From: G963665215 sp963665215
GTDB taxonomy: Bacteria; Chloroflexota; Dehalococcoidia; Lucifugimonadales; CAUZJF01
Reading direction: 5' to 3'
DNA: 64,000 nucleotides
NCBI GenBank assembly: GCA_963665215.2
Contig: CAXXWW010000008.1
Location: 558,001 to 622,000 of the forward strand
The first letter of the stretch is position 1. Every line of letters begins with the position of its first letter. A model generated the notes under the pieces. It did no database searches. It was not told where the DNA came from and was given only the letters and a program-made list of their open reading frames with translations. The position numbers and the translations under genes were made by a program. This document shows, in pieces, positions 43,754 through 52,069 of this stretch.

Positions 43754-43813
43754 GCGTGGCTTTTTGGGAGGATAGCTATCAGTAACGAGAAGAAGGGTGA
43801 CGCTGAATCCAGT

Positions 43814-44056
43814 TTGAGCGACCTCACCTTTGAGGAAGCGCTTGCCCGGCTCGACGAGACCGTCGAGGCCCTGGAAGCTGGCGGTATGCCCCTGGCCGAG
43901 TCGACACGGCTGTACGAGCGCGGGATGCGGCTGGCCCGCATCTGCAGTGAGATGCTTGCCGCCGCGGAGCTGAAGATCACCCGGATACAGACGGCGTACG
44001 GAGAGCAGATGCGACTGGCGCCGGAAGAGCGCGTAGAGCCGGAGGACGACCCCTGA
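43814..44056 (+). CDS. xseB: Exodeoxyribonuclease VII small subunit
   Basis: The 80-aa product has the XseB pattern LTFEEALARLDETVEALEAG, LAESTRLYERGMRLARICSE and a helical hairpin. It associates with XseA. The frame has only a TTG start at 43814; in-frame codons upstream (ISNEKKGDAESS) also look coding and GGGAGGA lies before an ATC, so the true start could be a rare codon further up. The TGA stop overlaps the next gene. Confidence 0.9.
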   Translation: MSDLTFEEALARLDETVEALEAGGMPLAESTRLYERGMRLARICSEMLAAAELKITRIQTAYGEQMRLAPEERVEPEDDP

Positions 44057-44724
44057 TCAAGGCCGACCTCCACATGCACACCCACTTCTCTCACGACTCG
44101 CAGGTCACTCCCGAGCGGATTGCCGCTCGATGTAGTGAGGTGGGCCTCGACTGCATCGCAGTCACCGACCACAACTCCATCGAGGGCGCGCTCGCAGTAC
44201 GGCAGATCGCGCCATTTGCGGTCATAGTGGGCGAGGAGGTGCTCTCCTCGGAAGGGGAGATCACCGGTCTCTTTCTGACCGAGATGGTCCCCGCCGGGCT
44301 CTCTCCCGTGGAGACGGCCAGGAGAATCAAAGACCAGGGCGGTCTCGTGTCGATACCCCATCCCTTTGACAGATTTCGCCGCAACGTCATCAGTCGGAGC
44401 GCCCTGGAGGAGTTGCTACCCTACACGGATATCGTCGAGGCGTTCAACTCTCGGAACAACCTGCCCGCCGACGACCGCAAGGCCGTGGTATTCGCCACCG
44501 AACACGGACTGCTGACCTCTGGCGTCACTGATGCCCACACTACCTTGGAGCTGGGACGAACCTACGTGGAGATGCCCGAGTTCGATGGGACGCCCGAGGG
44601 ATTCAAGGAGGCGTTGGCAAAGGGCACGATCGTGGGCCGGCGAATGAACCCGATGATCCACCTGGTGACGACGATTACCAAGCTAAAAAGGCGGTTGACT
44701 GGGGCGCGTGCCCGCGCGAGGTAG
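44053..44724 (+). CDS. PHP-domain metal-dependent phosphoesterase
   Basis: The product shows the PHP signature KADLHMHTHFSHDS, DCIAVTDHNSIEGALAV, VGEEVLSSEGEITGLFL, SIPHPFDRFR, VEAFNSRN and SGVTDAHTTLELGRTYVEMP, with metal ligands in each. Such stand-alone PHP proteins hydrolyse phosphoesters, possibly nucleotides. The conserved KADLHMHTH must be included, and the only start codon before it is CTG at 44053-44055, overlapping the xseB stop as CTGA; an ATG at 44071 would cut the first metal motif. This makes a rare CTG start likely. Confidence 0.82.
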   Translation: MIKADLHMHTHFSHDSQVTPERIAARCSEVGLDCIAVTDHNSIEGALAVRQIAPFAVIVGEEVLSSEGEITGLFLTEMVPAGLSPVETARRIKDQGGLVSIPHPFDRFRRNVISRSALEELLPYTDIVEAFNSRNNLPADDRKAVVFATEHGLLTSGVTDAHTTLELGRTYVEMPEFDGTPEGFKEALAKGTIVGRRMNPMIHLVTTITKLKRRLTGARARAR

Positions 44725-45068
44725 CGCCCACGGGTGGCCGCCCATCCGAACGCGGACCGGCCCCCGGGGTGGCATTGAGGCTAAGGGTGAGGAGCCTGTC
44801 TCAGATGTCCCTTCTCCCCTGGCGGAAGAAGGATAGGATGAGGGGATGCCGACGAAAGTCGGCAGCTTGCTATCTAGAAATGATGGTTCCGGGCCGATTA
44901 GAGGATCACCCTCACCTTAATCCTCTCCCATCAAGGGGAGAGGGAAGAGACCAGCGCCCCTCATGGTGGTTATGGGGCAGGCTCTGAGCATCAACTCCCA
45001 CCCGTGGCGGGTAGTTGCTACGCTGAGGCGCGGCACGGCGGCCCGACAACCGCCAGGCGGAGATTGCG
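44725..45068. other. Intergenic stretch with CTCTCC/GGAGAGG hairpin repeat
   Basis: No coding signal is seen. It contains the hairpin CCTCTCCC-ATCAA-GGGGAGAGG (44922-44943) preceded by CACCCTCACCTTAATC, and an inverse form near 44785-44840 (GGGTGAGGAG..CTTCTCCCC). Similar words occur at 19955-20025 and 22660-22735, so this is a dispersed intergenic repeat of the genome. Confidence 0.55.
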
Positions 45069-46088
45069 GTGCAGGAAAGCTATAGGGGCGAGCTAGGCGG
45101 CCATCCGGGGTTGCCACTGCCCGGCGTTGCAAGAGCGCCTATTGTGATGTGGGCGCTCCTGACCGTCAACATCGTTGTCTGGTGGGTTGTCTCCCCGCCG
45201 GGCGGGTCTGCCAGTACCGAGGTGCTGTTGGACTTTGGGGCGATGTTCGGACCCCTGATCGCGGAGGGGGAGTACTGGCGCCTGCTCACTGCCATGTTTC
45301 TCCATGTCGGCCCCGCGCATCTCGTCTTCAACGGATTGGCGTTGTTCGTCTTTGGCCGTTTGGTGGAAAGGGCCTACGGCCATCTGAGGTTTCTGATCAT
45401 CTATATACTGGCGGGCCTGGCAGGCAGCGTGGCCAGCTATCTGCTCAACTCGATAGCCGTGGGGGCCGGCGCAAGTGGCGCCATATTCGGTGTGCTCGGG
45501 GCGCTCGTCGCCTATATCATGGTGCAGCGGGACCTTCTCGGAAAGATGGGACAGGGCCTCCTCACCGTTGTGCTGTTTCTGGCGGCCATGAATCTGCTCT
45601 ACGGGCTGGCCACGCCCGGCATCGACAACTGGGCCCACGCAGGGGGACTGGCCGGAGGGTTTGCCCTTGGCCTCGGCCTGGCTCCCAGGTACAGGCCGGT
45701 GCGCTCTCCGGCGGATGGCGAAGCGAGCCTGGCGGATGCCAACCCCCTCACCCGGAGCATCTGGGTACTGCCTGTCGCGGGAGTCTTGCTCGTAATCGGG
45801 GCCCGGCTGGGCACCGCAACCCTTCCCGATAACCCCTTCTCTCACATCTATCGTGCGGAGCGCTATTTCAAGGAGCAAAACTACGGCCAAGCGCTGGATG
45901 AGACCAACGTGGCCGTGAATATGGATTTTACAGCGGCCGAGGCTTACCTGCTGCGCGGACGGCTCTTCTCGGAGCTGGGGGACTCCGCCCGGGCTCGACG
46001 CGAGCTGGGCCAGGCTATCAAGTGGGGCGACCGCGACACCAGGGCTGAGGCTATCCGTTTGCTCCTCGTATTGCGCTCTTCGCGCTAG
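45069..46088 (+). CDS. Rhomboid-family intramembrane serine protease with C-terminal TPR-like tail
   Basis: The 339-aa product has about six membrane helices: VMWALLTVNIVVWWVVSPPG at the start, a WRLLTAMFLHVGPAHLVFNG segment in the L1-TM2 region, the nucleophile motif GASGAIFGVLGALVAY (Ser) and AHAGGLAGGFALGL with the catalytic His. A further helix (VLPVAGVLLVIGARLG) is followed by a soluble tail with a TPR-like repeat (YFKEQNYGQALDETNVAVNM). It cleaves within membrane helices; substrates unknown. GTG start at 45069. Confidence 0.9.
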   Translation: MQESYRGELGGHPGLPLPGVARAPIVMWALLTVNIVVWWVVSPPGGSASTEVLLDFGAMFGPLIAEGEYWRLLTAMFLHVGPAHLVFNGLALFVFGRLVERAYGHLRFLIIYILAGLAGSVASYLLNSIAVGAGASGAIFGVLGALVAYIMVQRDLLGKMGQGLLTVVLFLAAMNLLYGLATPGIDNWAHAGGLAGGFALGLGLAPRYRPVRSPADGEASLADANPLTRSIWVLPVAGVLLVIGARLGTATLPDNPFSHIYRAERYFKEQNYGQALDETNVAVNMDFTAAEAYLLRGRLFSELGDSARARRELGQAIKWGDRDTRAEAIRLLLVLRSSR

Positions 46089-46230
46089 ACCAGAGGTGCA
46101 GGACTCGAGCGCGACGCGGGCTGTGGCTGTCGGAGCGGGTTCAGATAGCCTGGCGAGACCGGAGGAGGGACGCCAGGGGTCTGGAACGAAGGATGATAGT
46201 TGTGGGGGGAGCCCCCCCCCCGCTTGAGGG

Positions 46231-47526
46231 CTAGGCCGACTTCTGCGCCAGGGCCGATAGCGGCACGGTGTCGCCATTCGCCTTCAACAACGCCACGTCC
46301 GCGGTGCCGAGGATGGCGTCGCGGTCCACGACGCAGCGCGTTACATCGGTCAACGTCGGCAGCTCGTACATGGCGTCGAGGAGCGTCTGTTCAAGGATGG
46401 AGCGTAGCCCGCGGGCCCCGGTCCCCTGCTTCAGCGCCTCGTCCGCCGCCGATTCGAGCGCGTCATCGGTGAATTCCAGTTCTACGTCATCCATGGCGAA
46501 GAGGCGCTGATACTGCTTCACGAAGGCGTTTTGGGGCTGGACGAGCACCTTTATTAGCGCCTCCTTGTCCAGGCTCTTGAGGTTCACCACCACGGGGAGC
46601 CGTCCGACCAGCTCCGGGATGAAGCCGTACCTTAGCAGATCGTCCGGCGAGGTCAGCTCTAGCACATCCTCGCTTGCAGCGGACTGGCCTCCTCCGGACG
46701 CCCCGGTCTTGAACCCGATGCGCACCTTGTCCTTGGAGACACGCCACTCAACCATCTCTTCGAGACCCTCGAAGGCGCCTCCGCATATGAAGAGGATGTT
46801 GTCGGTCCGTATTTGGAGAAAGTCCTGGTGAGGGTGCTTGCGGCCACCCTGGGGCGGAACGTTGGCGGTGCACCCCTCCACGATTTTCAGTAGGGCCTGC
46901 TGCACACCCTCGCCGGACACGTCCCGCGTAATCGACGGATTTGGACTCTTCCGAGCGATCTTGTCGATTTCGTCTATGTAGATGATCCCTTGTTCAGCCC
47001 GGGCCACGTCAAGGTCGGCGGCCTGGATCAGCCGGAGAAGGATGTTTTCCACGTCTTCTCCCACGTAGCCTGCCTCGGTCAACGAGGTGGCGTCGGCGAT
47101 GGCGAATGGCACGTCGAGTATCCTGGCCAGGGTCTGAGCCAGCAGGGTTTTCCCCGAGCCGGCGGGCCCCAACAGCAGGATATTGGCCTTCTGAATCTCC
47201 ACTTCATTGGCCTTCTGGTTGGACCAGACGCGCTTGTAGTGATTGTAGACGGCGACGCTCATGACCTTTTTGGCGCGCTCTTGGCCCACGACGTACTCGT
47301 CCAACTTCTGATTGATCCACTTGGGGTTGACGCCTTTGGCCATAAGGCCTGTGGCATCTCGGGGGGGCGACGGGCTCTCTCCGGCTATAATCTGTCCACA
47401 GAGCGCCACGCATTCGTCGCATATGAAAACTCTGTCCGGCCCGGCGATAAGGCGCTTCACCTGGCCCTGCGCCTTGCCGCAAAACGAGCAATGGTAATTG
47501 TTTTGCCCGGCTTTAGATGAAGGCAT
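46231..47526 (-). CDS. clpX: ATP-dependent Clp protease unfoldase ClpX
   Basis: The 431-aa product has the C4 zinc-binding domain (CSFCGKAQGQVKRLIAGPDR, CDECVALC), Walker A LLLGPAGSGKTLLAQTLARI, Walker B GIIYIDEIDKIARKS, the RKHPHQDFLQIRTDNILFIC segment and FIPELVGRLPVVVNLKSLDK. It unfolds substrates and feeds them to ClpP, whose gene precedes it in the same direction. Confidence 0.97.
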   Translation of the reverse strand: MPSSKAGQNNYHCSFCGKAQGQVKRLIAGPDRVFICDECVALCGQIIAGESPSPPRDATGLMAKGVNPKWINQKLDEYVVGQERAKKVMSVAVYNHYKRVWSNQKANEVEIQKANILLLGPAGSGKTLLAQTLARILDVPFAIADATSLTEAGYVGEDVENILLRLIQAADLDVARAEQGIIYIDEIDKIARKSPNPSITRDVSGEGVQQALLKIVEGCTANVPPQGGRKHPHQDFLQIRTDNILFICGGAFEGLEEMVEWRVSKDKVRIGFKTGASGGGQSAASEDVLELTSPDDLLRYGFIPELVGRLPVVVNLKSLDKEALIKVLVQPQNAFVKQYQRLFAMDDVELEFTDDALESAADEALKQGTGARGLRSILEQTLLDAMYELPTLTDVTRCVVDRDAILGTADVALLKANGDTVPLSALAQKSA

Positions 47527-47712
47527 GATCCTTCCTAACGCCTAATATCCACGACGGTCCTAACGGCTGGGCCGGATGGCTCTTACCCGCCAATCGCCTC
47601 CCGCTCCGGCACCGGGCCATCCCGCCCCTCGCAGGATTCGTGCGACCATCCGCTCCCTTCACACTTCCGGAGGGCCGGACCTGGCGCCGCATCCATTGCT
47701 GGGGTTGCCTGG

Positions 47713-48336
47713 CTAGGCGGCGCACTCCTCTTTTCCCTGGTCCCGAGATTCCAGGACATGGTCCACCAGGCCGTACTCTTTGGCTTCCTCCGCCGTCAGG
47801 AAGTAGTCCCGGTCGGTATCCCTGGCCACCTTTTCGTACGGTTGCCCCGTGTGCTTGGAGATCACCTGGCGCATCTTGTCCTGTAGCCGGATGGCCTCCC
47901 TGGCGTGGATCTCGACATCTGAGGCCTGGCCCTGAGCCCCCGACATGGGTTGGTGCATGTGGATCGTGGAGTTAGGGAGGGAAAAACGCTTGCCCGGTGC
48001 GCCGGCGCACAGCAGGGCCGTCGCCATGCTGGCCGCCATCCCCACGCAGATGGTCTCGACGTCAGGGCGTATAAGCTGGATTGTATCGTATATGGCGAGC
48101 CCTGAGTAGATGAGCCCACCGGGCGAGTTGATGTAGAGTTTGATATCCCTGTCCGGCTCCTCACGGTCTAGGAACAGGAGCTGGGCGATAATGGCGTTTG
48201 CCACCTGATCATTGATCTGTGTGCCCAGGAATATTATTCGCTCCTTGAGAAGAAGTGAGTAAATGTCGTATGCCCGCTCTCCCCGGGCCCCAGTCTCCAC
48301 AACCATAGGTATGAGGTTTTCAGGTCGTTGAATCAA
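47713..48336 (-). CDS. clpP: ATP-dependent Clp protease proteolytic subunit
   Basis: The product is about 207 aa from a TTG at 48336, or 197 from ATG 48306. It has MVVETGARGERAYDIYSLLL, LYINSPGGLIYSGLAIYDTI, CVGMAASMATALLCAGAPGK with the catalytic Ser, STIHMHQPMSGAQGQASDVE with His, and DRDYFLTAEEAKEYGLVDHV with Asp. GGAGGGAGG stands 8 bases before the TTG, which overlaps the tig stop region, whereas ATG 48306 has no good ribosome-binding site. The order tig-clpP-clpX is conserved in bacteria. Confidence 0.96.
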   Translation of the reverse strand: MIQRPENLIPMVVETGARGERAYDIYSLLLKERIIFLGTQINDQVANAIIAQLLFLDREEPDRDIKLYINSPGGLIYSGLAIYDTIQLIRPDVETICVGMAASMATALLCAGAPGKRFSLPNSTIHMHQPMSGAQGQASDVEIHAREAIRLQDKMRQVISKHTGQPYEKVARDTDRDYFLTAEEAKEYGLVDHVLESRDQGKEECAA

Positions 48337-49696
48337 CGGAGTGGCCTCCCTCCTCTGGGCGCTGGTCCTGTTCATCTTCGCGGGTGCTCTGCTCCCCGCC
48401 GTTCTGCGCCGGGGCCTCTCCTCTGGCGATCGCGGTCAGCCGGTCCAGCGCTTTTCCCACCAGGAGCGTCTCCCGCACGGAGCTCCTCACCGGCTCGGAG
48501 TCCAACTCCTGGCCCGTGGGACTCTCGGGGTCACCCTCATCCGCTGCCGCCAGAGTCTGGATCCTCTCGTCGATCTCCTCGGCGGAGACGTCCAGCCCCT
48601 CCGTTTCCGCTAACGTGGCCAGGGCGTACGACCGTGTGAGGCGGTCTATCGCGTGCTCCTGCATCTCCTCACGTATCTCTTCCTCGGTCTTTCCGGTGTA
48701 CCTCAGGTAGTCGTCCATGCGGACGTTGAGCCGGTCAACGAAACGGTCCCTTCTGGCGACCATGTGCTCGACCTCGTGCTCGATCAGCAGGGGAGGTAGC
48801 TCCACCGTCACCACCTTCTTTAGCTCGTCAAGCGTAGCCTCCCGGTACTGGGCCGATTGGGCCGCCTGAGCCTCAGCGTTGAGTTCCTTGTCAATGGCCT
48901 CTCGAAGCGCGGCGAGGCTCTCGTAGCCATCACCCACGCCTTTGGCGAATTCATCGTCCAGCGCCGGCAGCTCCCGCTCCTTTACCTCGCTTACCGTCAC
49001 CTGGAAGAGGGCCTCCTTGCCGGCGAGTCGGGCGTCGGCGTGGTCGTCGGAGATCTTCAGCTTGAACTCCTTCGGCACCGACGCCTGGGCGCCCTCCAGT
49101 TGCTGGGAGAACCCCGGGAAGGGCCGCAAGCTTTCTCCATCCAGCACGTAGACGGCGTCCTTTTCGTCAAGAATGGTGCTGTTTTCCACGGTGCCCACCA
49201 CGTTCATGGTCACCATGTCTCCCAGATTCACCAGGCGATCAACCGGGTCCCACGCCGCCGATTCCTTCAGCAGCTCCTGCAGGCGGCCCTCGATGTCGTC
49301 CTGGGTCACCTCTACGGGCTCCTCATCGAGCCTGATGTCCCTGTATAGGCCCAGATCGACCAGGGGGGTGAGCGCAGCAGTGACCTTTACGGTGACGGGT
49401 TCCATCTCCAGCAATTCGATCTTGGGCGAGCCGGAGATTTCGAGGTCTTCCGCCTCAATGGCCCGTTCAGTCACATCGGGCAGCATGTAGTCGATGACTT
49501 CATTAAGAAGGCTCTCTCGACCGACATACCTCTCCACGATGGCGCGCGGGGCCTTCCCCCGCCGAAATCCAGGGATCATCGCGTGCTGGACTACCTTTCT
49601 GTAGCCCCGGTTGAGGTATGGTTCCAGGTCTTCTTCCTCAAGCACCACATTGAGGACCGTCTGCCGGTCCACTGTCTCTTCTTGACTAATCCTCAA
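48320..49696 (-). CDS. tig: Trigger factor (ribosome-associated chaperone)
   Basis: From a TTG at 49696 with GAGGAG seven bases upstream, the product is 458 aa. The N-terminal ribosome-binding domain has MIPGFRRGKAPRAIVERYVG, followed by a PPIase-type domain (about 150-245) and the long helical C-terminal chaperone part (VELPPLLIEHEVEHMVARRD). It binds nascent chains at the exit tunnel. A frame open to 49870 lacks support. A TATAAT -10 lies about 30 bp upstream. Confidence 0.94.
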   Translation of the reverse strand: MRISQEETVDRQTVLNVVLEEEDLEPYLNRGYRKVVQHAMIPGFRRGKAPRAIVERYVGRESLLNEVIDYMLPDVTERAIEAEDLEISGSPKIELLEMEPVTVKVTAALTPLVDLGLYRDIRLDEEPVEVTQDDIEGRLQELLKESAAWDPVDRLVNLGDMVTMNVVGTVENSTILDEKDAVYVLDGESLRPFPGFSQQLEGAQASVPKEFKLKISDDHADARLAGKEALFQVTVSEVKERELPALDDEFAKGVGDGYESLAALREAIDKELNAEAQAAQSAQYREATLDELKKVVTVELPPLLIEHEVEHMVARRDRFVDRLNVRMDDYLRYTGKTEEEIREEMQEHAIDRLTRSYALATLAETEGLDVSAEEIDERIQTLAAADEGDPESPTGQELDSEPVRSSVRETLLVGKALDRLTAIARGEAPAQNGGEQSTREDEQDQRPEEGGHSVDSTT

Positions 49697-49724
49697 AGAT
49701 GGCTCCTCGCTGCACGCTGGGCTA

Positions 49725-49730
49725 ATTATA
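49725..49730 (-). promoter_or_regulatory. Putative -10 box for tig-clpP-clpX
   Basis: Perfect TATAAT on the minus strand, about 30 bp before the tig start; no clear -35 at the usual spacing. Confidence 0.45.
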
Positions 49731-49970
49731 GCACGCTGCTGATTTGTGTTGGAGTCATTTTCCTTCCCTGGACAAGGCTCTCTGCAAGCCCAGTGTAGCG
49801 CGCGCGGCAACGGCTGTGAATTTTTTTCCCTGGCGCGCGCCGTGCCGTGCTGCGCTGACCATTGCGTCAACGGTCACGGAACATTGACCGGGCGTGGGGA
49901 CCGTCCTCCCGCGAACATGCCGACGGTCCTCGGCGCACCATGCGCCCACGTTTGGGGAGGAAACCGGGGG

Positions 49971-51329
49971 CTAGGCTCCTATTGGAGGCGCCAGGTCCAC
50001 GTTCAGTACCTGCTCGCACCAGTGGCCCGCAGCAAGGAGCCGGCTCTCGGTGAAAGGCGCGGACGCCAGCTGTATGCCGAGGGGCAGCCCGGACTTGCTC
50101 AGCCCGGAGGGCAGGGTCAGAGCGGGAAAGCCGAAGGTCGTCCACGGCGTCTGGAAAACCGGGTCGCCTGTGGTGCTCAGGTCCCTGGGAGCGGGAGAGG
50201 GCGTGGTCGGGCCGACGAGGACATCGAAACTGCGGGCCGCCTCCGCCATGTCCATCTGAATCTGCCTCCGCACGCGCTGCGCCTGGATGTACGTTGTTGC
50301 CGGCGTGAGCAGTCCCCCTTCAATGAGAGCGCGTATCTTGGGCGCGTAATCGTCGGGGCGGGCCCGGAAGTCGGACTCGTGGACCGACGCGGCCTCCACC
50401 GACATGATGACCCGGTGCGCGGCCAGCAGGTCGTCGAGCGCCATTGACACGCCGACCTCCTCGACCGCGGCTCCGGCCTCGCCAAGCTCTCTGACGACTC
50501 TAGAGGTGTGCTCCCTCACCTCGGCGTCCGCACGCTCGTTCATCATCTCCGACACGAGCCCTATCCGGGGCGGCGATTGGCCGGCGACCAGTCCGCCTCG
50601 ATAGTCCGGCGCCGCCATTGACGACGAGACGGGATCTTTAGGGTCGTGGCCGGCGAGGACCCCGAGGAGGAGGGCCGCGTCCGCTACTTTGAGGGTGAAA
50701 AGCCCCAGGGTGTCCAGGGACCAGGCCACCGGCATGACCCCGTACCGGCTGATCCGCCCAAAGGTGGGCTTCAGCCCGACTACTCCGTTGTAGGACGCCG
50801 GCCTCACCACCGACCCGGCGGTCTGGGAGCCCAGCGCGGCTGGAAACATGCGGGCCGCCACCCCCACTGCGGAGCCGCTGCTCGAGCCCCCGGGGGTGTG
50901 GGCCGGGTCCCACGGGTTGCGCGTGGGGGGAGGGTCCATACAGGCAAACTCGGTGGTCACGGTCTTGCCCATGATAATGGCGCCGGCCCGCTTCAGCAGC
51001 GCCACGGCGGTGGCGTCGTGGGTCGGCACAAAATCGGCGTAGATGGGCGAGCAGCCGGTTGTCCTGACCCCACGCGTGTAGTAGATGTCCTTTACGCCCA
51101 CGGGCACGCCGTGGAGTGGCCCGCGAGGCCGCCCCTGGGCCAGCTCCTCGCCGCTACGCCTGGCGGCGGCGAGTGCGGCATCCTCATCCAGGGTCACCCA
51201 GACCGTGAGGCTTGGCTCCAGGGAGCGGGAGCGAGCCAGGAGCGACTCCATTAGCTCAACGGGCGACAGTTGCCCCTGCCGTATCTGGGACGCTGCATCG
51301 GCAACAGTCAGCTCGTAGGGCTCAGCCAA
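49971..51329 (-). CDS. Amidase (amidase signature family)
   Basis: The 452-aa product has the Ser-cisSer-Lys triad of the amidase signature family: GVPVGVKDIYYTRGV (Lys), the glycine/serine-rich PGGSSSGSAVGVAARMFPAA (cis-Ser) and LGSQTAGSVVRPASYNGVVG with the nucleophile Ser, then KPTFGRISRYGVMPVAWSLD. Members hydrolyse amides, from aryl amides to Glu-tRNA (GatA). Without gatB/gatC nearby and with a diverged C-terminus, this looks like a general amidase. It sits downstream of the pheromone-type regulator gene, 89 bp away, with no evident link. Confidence 0.9.
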   Translation of the reverse strand: MAEPYELTVADAASQIRQGQLSPVELMESLLARSRSLEPSLTVWVTLDEDAALAAARRSGEELAQGRPRGPLHGVPVGVKDIYYTRGVRTTGCSPIYADFVPTHDATAVALLKRAGAIIMGKTVTTEFACMDPPPTRNPWDPAHTPGGSSSGSAVGVAARMFPAALGSQTAGSVVRPASYNGVVGLKPTFGRISRYGVMPVAWSLDTLGLFTLKVADAALLLGVLAGHDPKDPVSSSMAAPDYRGGLVAGQSPPRIGLVSEMMNERADAEVREHTSRVVRELGEAGAAVEEVGVSMALDDLLAAHRVIMSVEAASVHESDFRARPDDYAPKIRALIEGGLLTPATTYIQAQRVRRQIQMDMAEAARSFDVLVGPTTPSPAPRDLSTTGDPVFQTPWTTFGFPALTLPSGLSKSGLPLGIQLASAPFTESRLLAAGHWCEQVLNVDLAPPIGA

Positions 51330-51418
51330 TGCGGCGACTCCAAGGTCTCCGACTGTGTGTCTGAGTGCTCGGCGGCGCGGCCAACCATGTGAGGGCGCCC
51401 TCCATGCCCGAGCCGAGG

Positions 51419-52069
51419 TTACCTGACAAGCTTTTTCTCGGTCGCAATCCGCACCGCTTCGGTCCTGCTCTGCGCCCCCAGTTTCAATATGATGTTGCCG
51501 ACATGGGCCTCGACGGTGCGGGGAGATATGGAGAGGAGCCGGCCGATCTCAGCGTTGCGGAGACCGCGGTAAAGCATCTCAACCACCTCGAGCTCCCGCA
51601 CCGTTAGCTCAAATGTCGGGCGCCGACGGGTACCTCCACCCGGCGAGGCCAGGCTTTGAATCACCTTCGATGCGATGTTAGGGGATAGAACTGTGCCAGC
51701 ATTGGCGATCTCCCGTATCGCGCTAATGAGTGCTTCCTGTGGCGCGTCCTTGAGCAGATATCCCTTGATGCCGGCGCGGGCGGCGGCCCGTACGTACTGG
51801 TCGAAGTCGTATCCCGTTAGAATAAGGATTTTCAGATCAGGCCACCTGGTGTGCATCAGTCGGGCGGCCTCGATCCCGGACATCGAGGGCAGCCGAATAT
51901 CCAGGAGGACGATTGAGGGACTCTTCTTTTCCACCAGGACCAGGGCCTCTTCGGCGGTCGCCGTTTCCCCAACGACCGTGAAGTCAGGTTCCTCCTCCAG
52001 CCGCTTTCGAATCCCTTCCCGAAACATGCGGTGGTCGTCGACAATCAGCAGCCTGATCTTGGGTTTCAC
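51419..52069 (-). CDS. NarL/LuxR-family response regulator, ComA-like position
   Basis: The 216-aa product has a receiver domain (LLIVDDHRMFREGIRKRLEE, phosphorylation Asp in IVLLDIRLPSMSG, ILTGYDFDQYVRAAARAGIK, GYLLKDA) and a LuxR-type helix-turn-helix (ELTVRELEVVEMLYRGLRNA, ISPRTVEAHVGNIILKLGAQ). The GTG start overlaps, as GTGA, the last codons of the sensor-kinase remnant upstream, so kinase and regulator were one translational unit. With the prenyl synthase and ten-helix sensor before it, it takes the place ComA has in Bacillus. The reading frame and key residues are intact. Confidence 0.92.
   Translation of the reverse strand: MKPKIRLLIVDDHRMFREGIRKRLEEEPDFTVVGETATAEEALVLVEKKSPSIVLLDIRLPSMSGIEAARLMHTRWPDLKILILTGYDFDQYVRAAARAGIKGYLLKDAPQEALISAIREIANAGTVLSPNIASKVIQSLASPGGGTRRRPTFELTVRELEVVEMLYRGLRNAEIGRLLSISPRTVEAHVGNIILKLGAQSRTEAVRIATEKKLVR

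Noticed and set aside
46200..46225. GGGGGG-AG-CCCCCC as a terminator between the rhomboid gene and clpX
   Set aside because: The loop would be too short and no T-run follows on either strand.
49971..51329. Amidase as part of the pheromone locus
   Set aside because: It is in the same direction but 89 bp beyond the regulator, is a common stand-alone enzyme, and no link with signal processing is visible.
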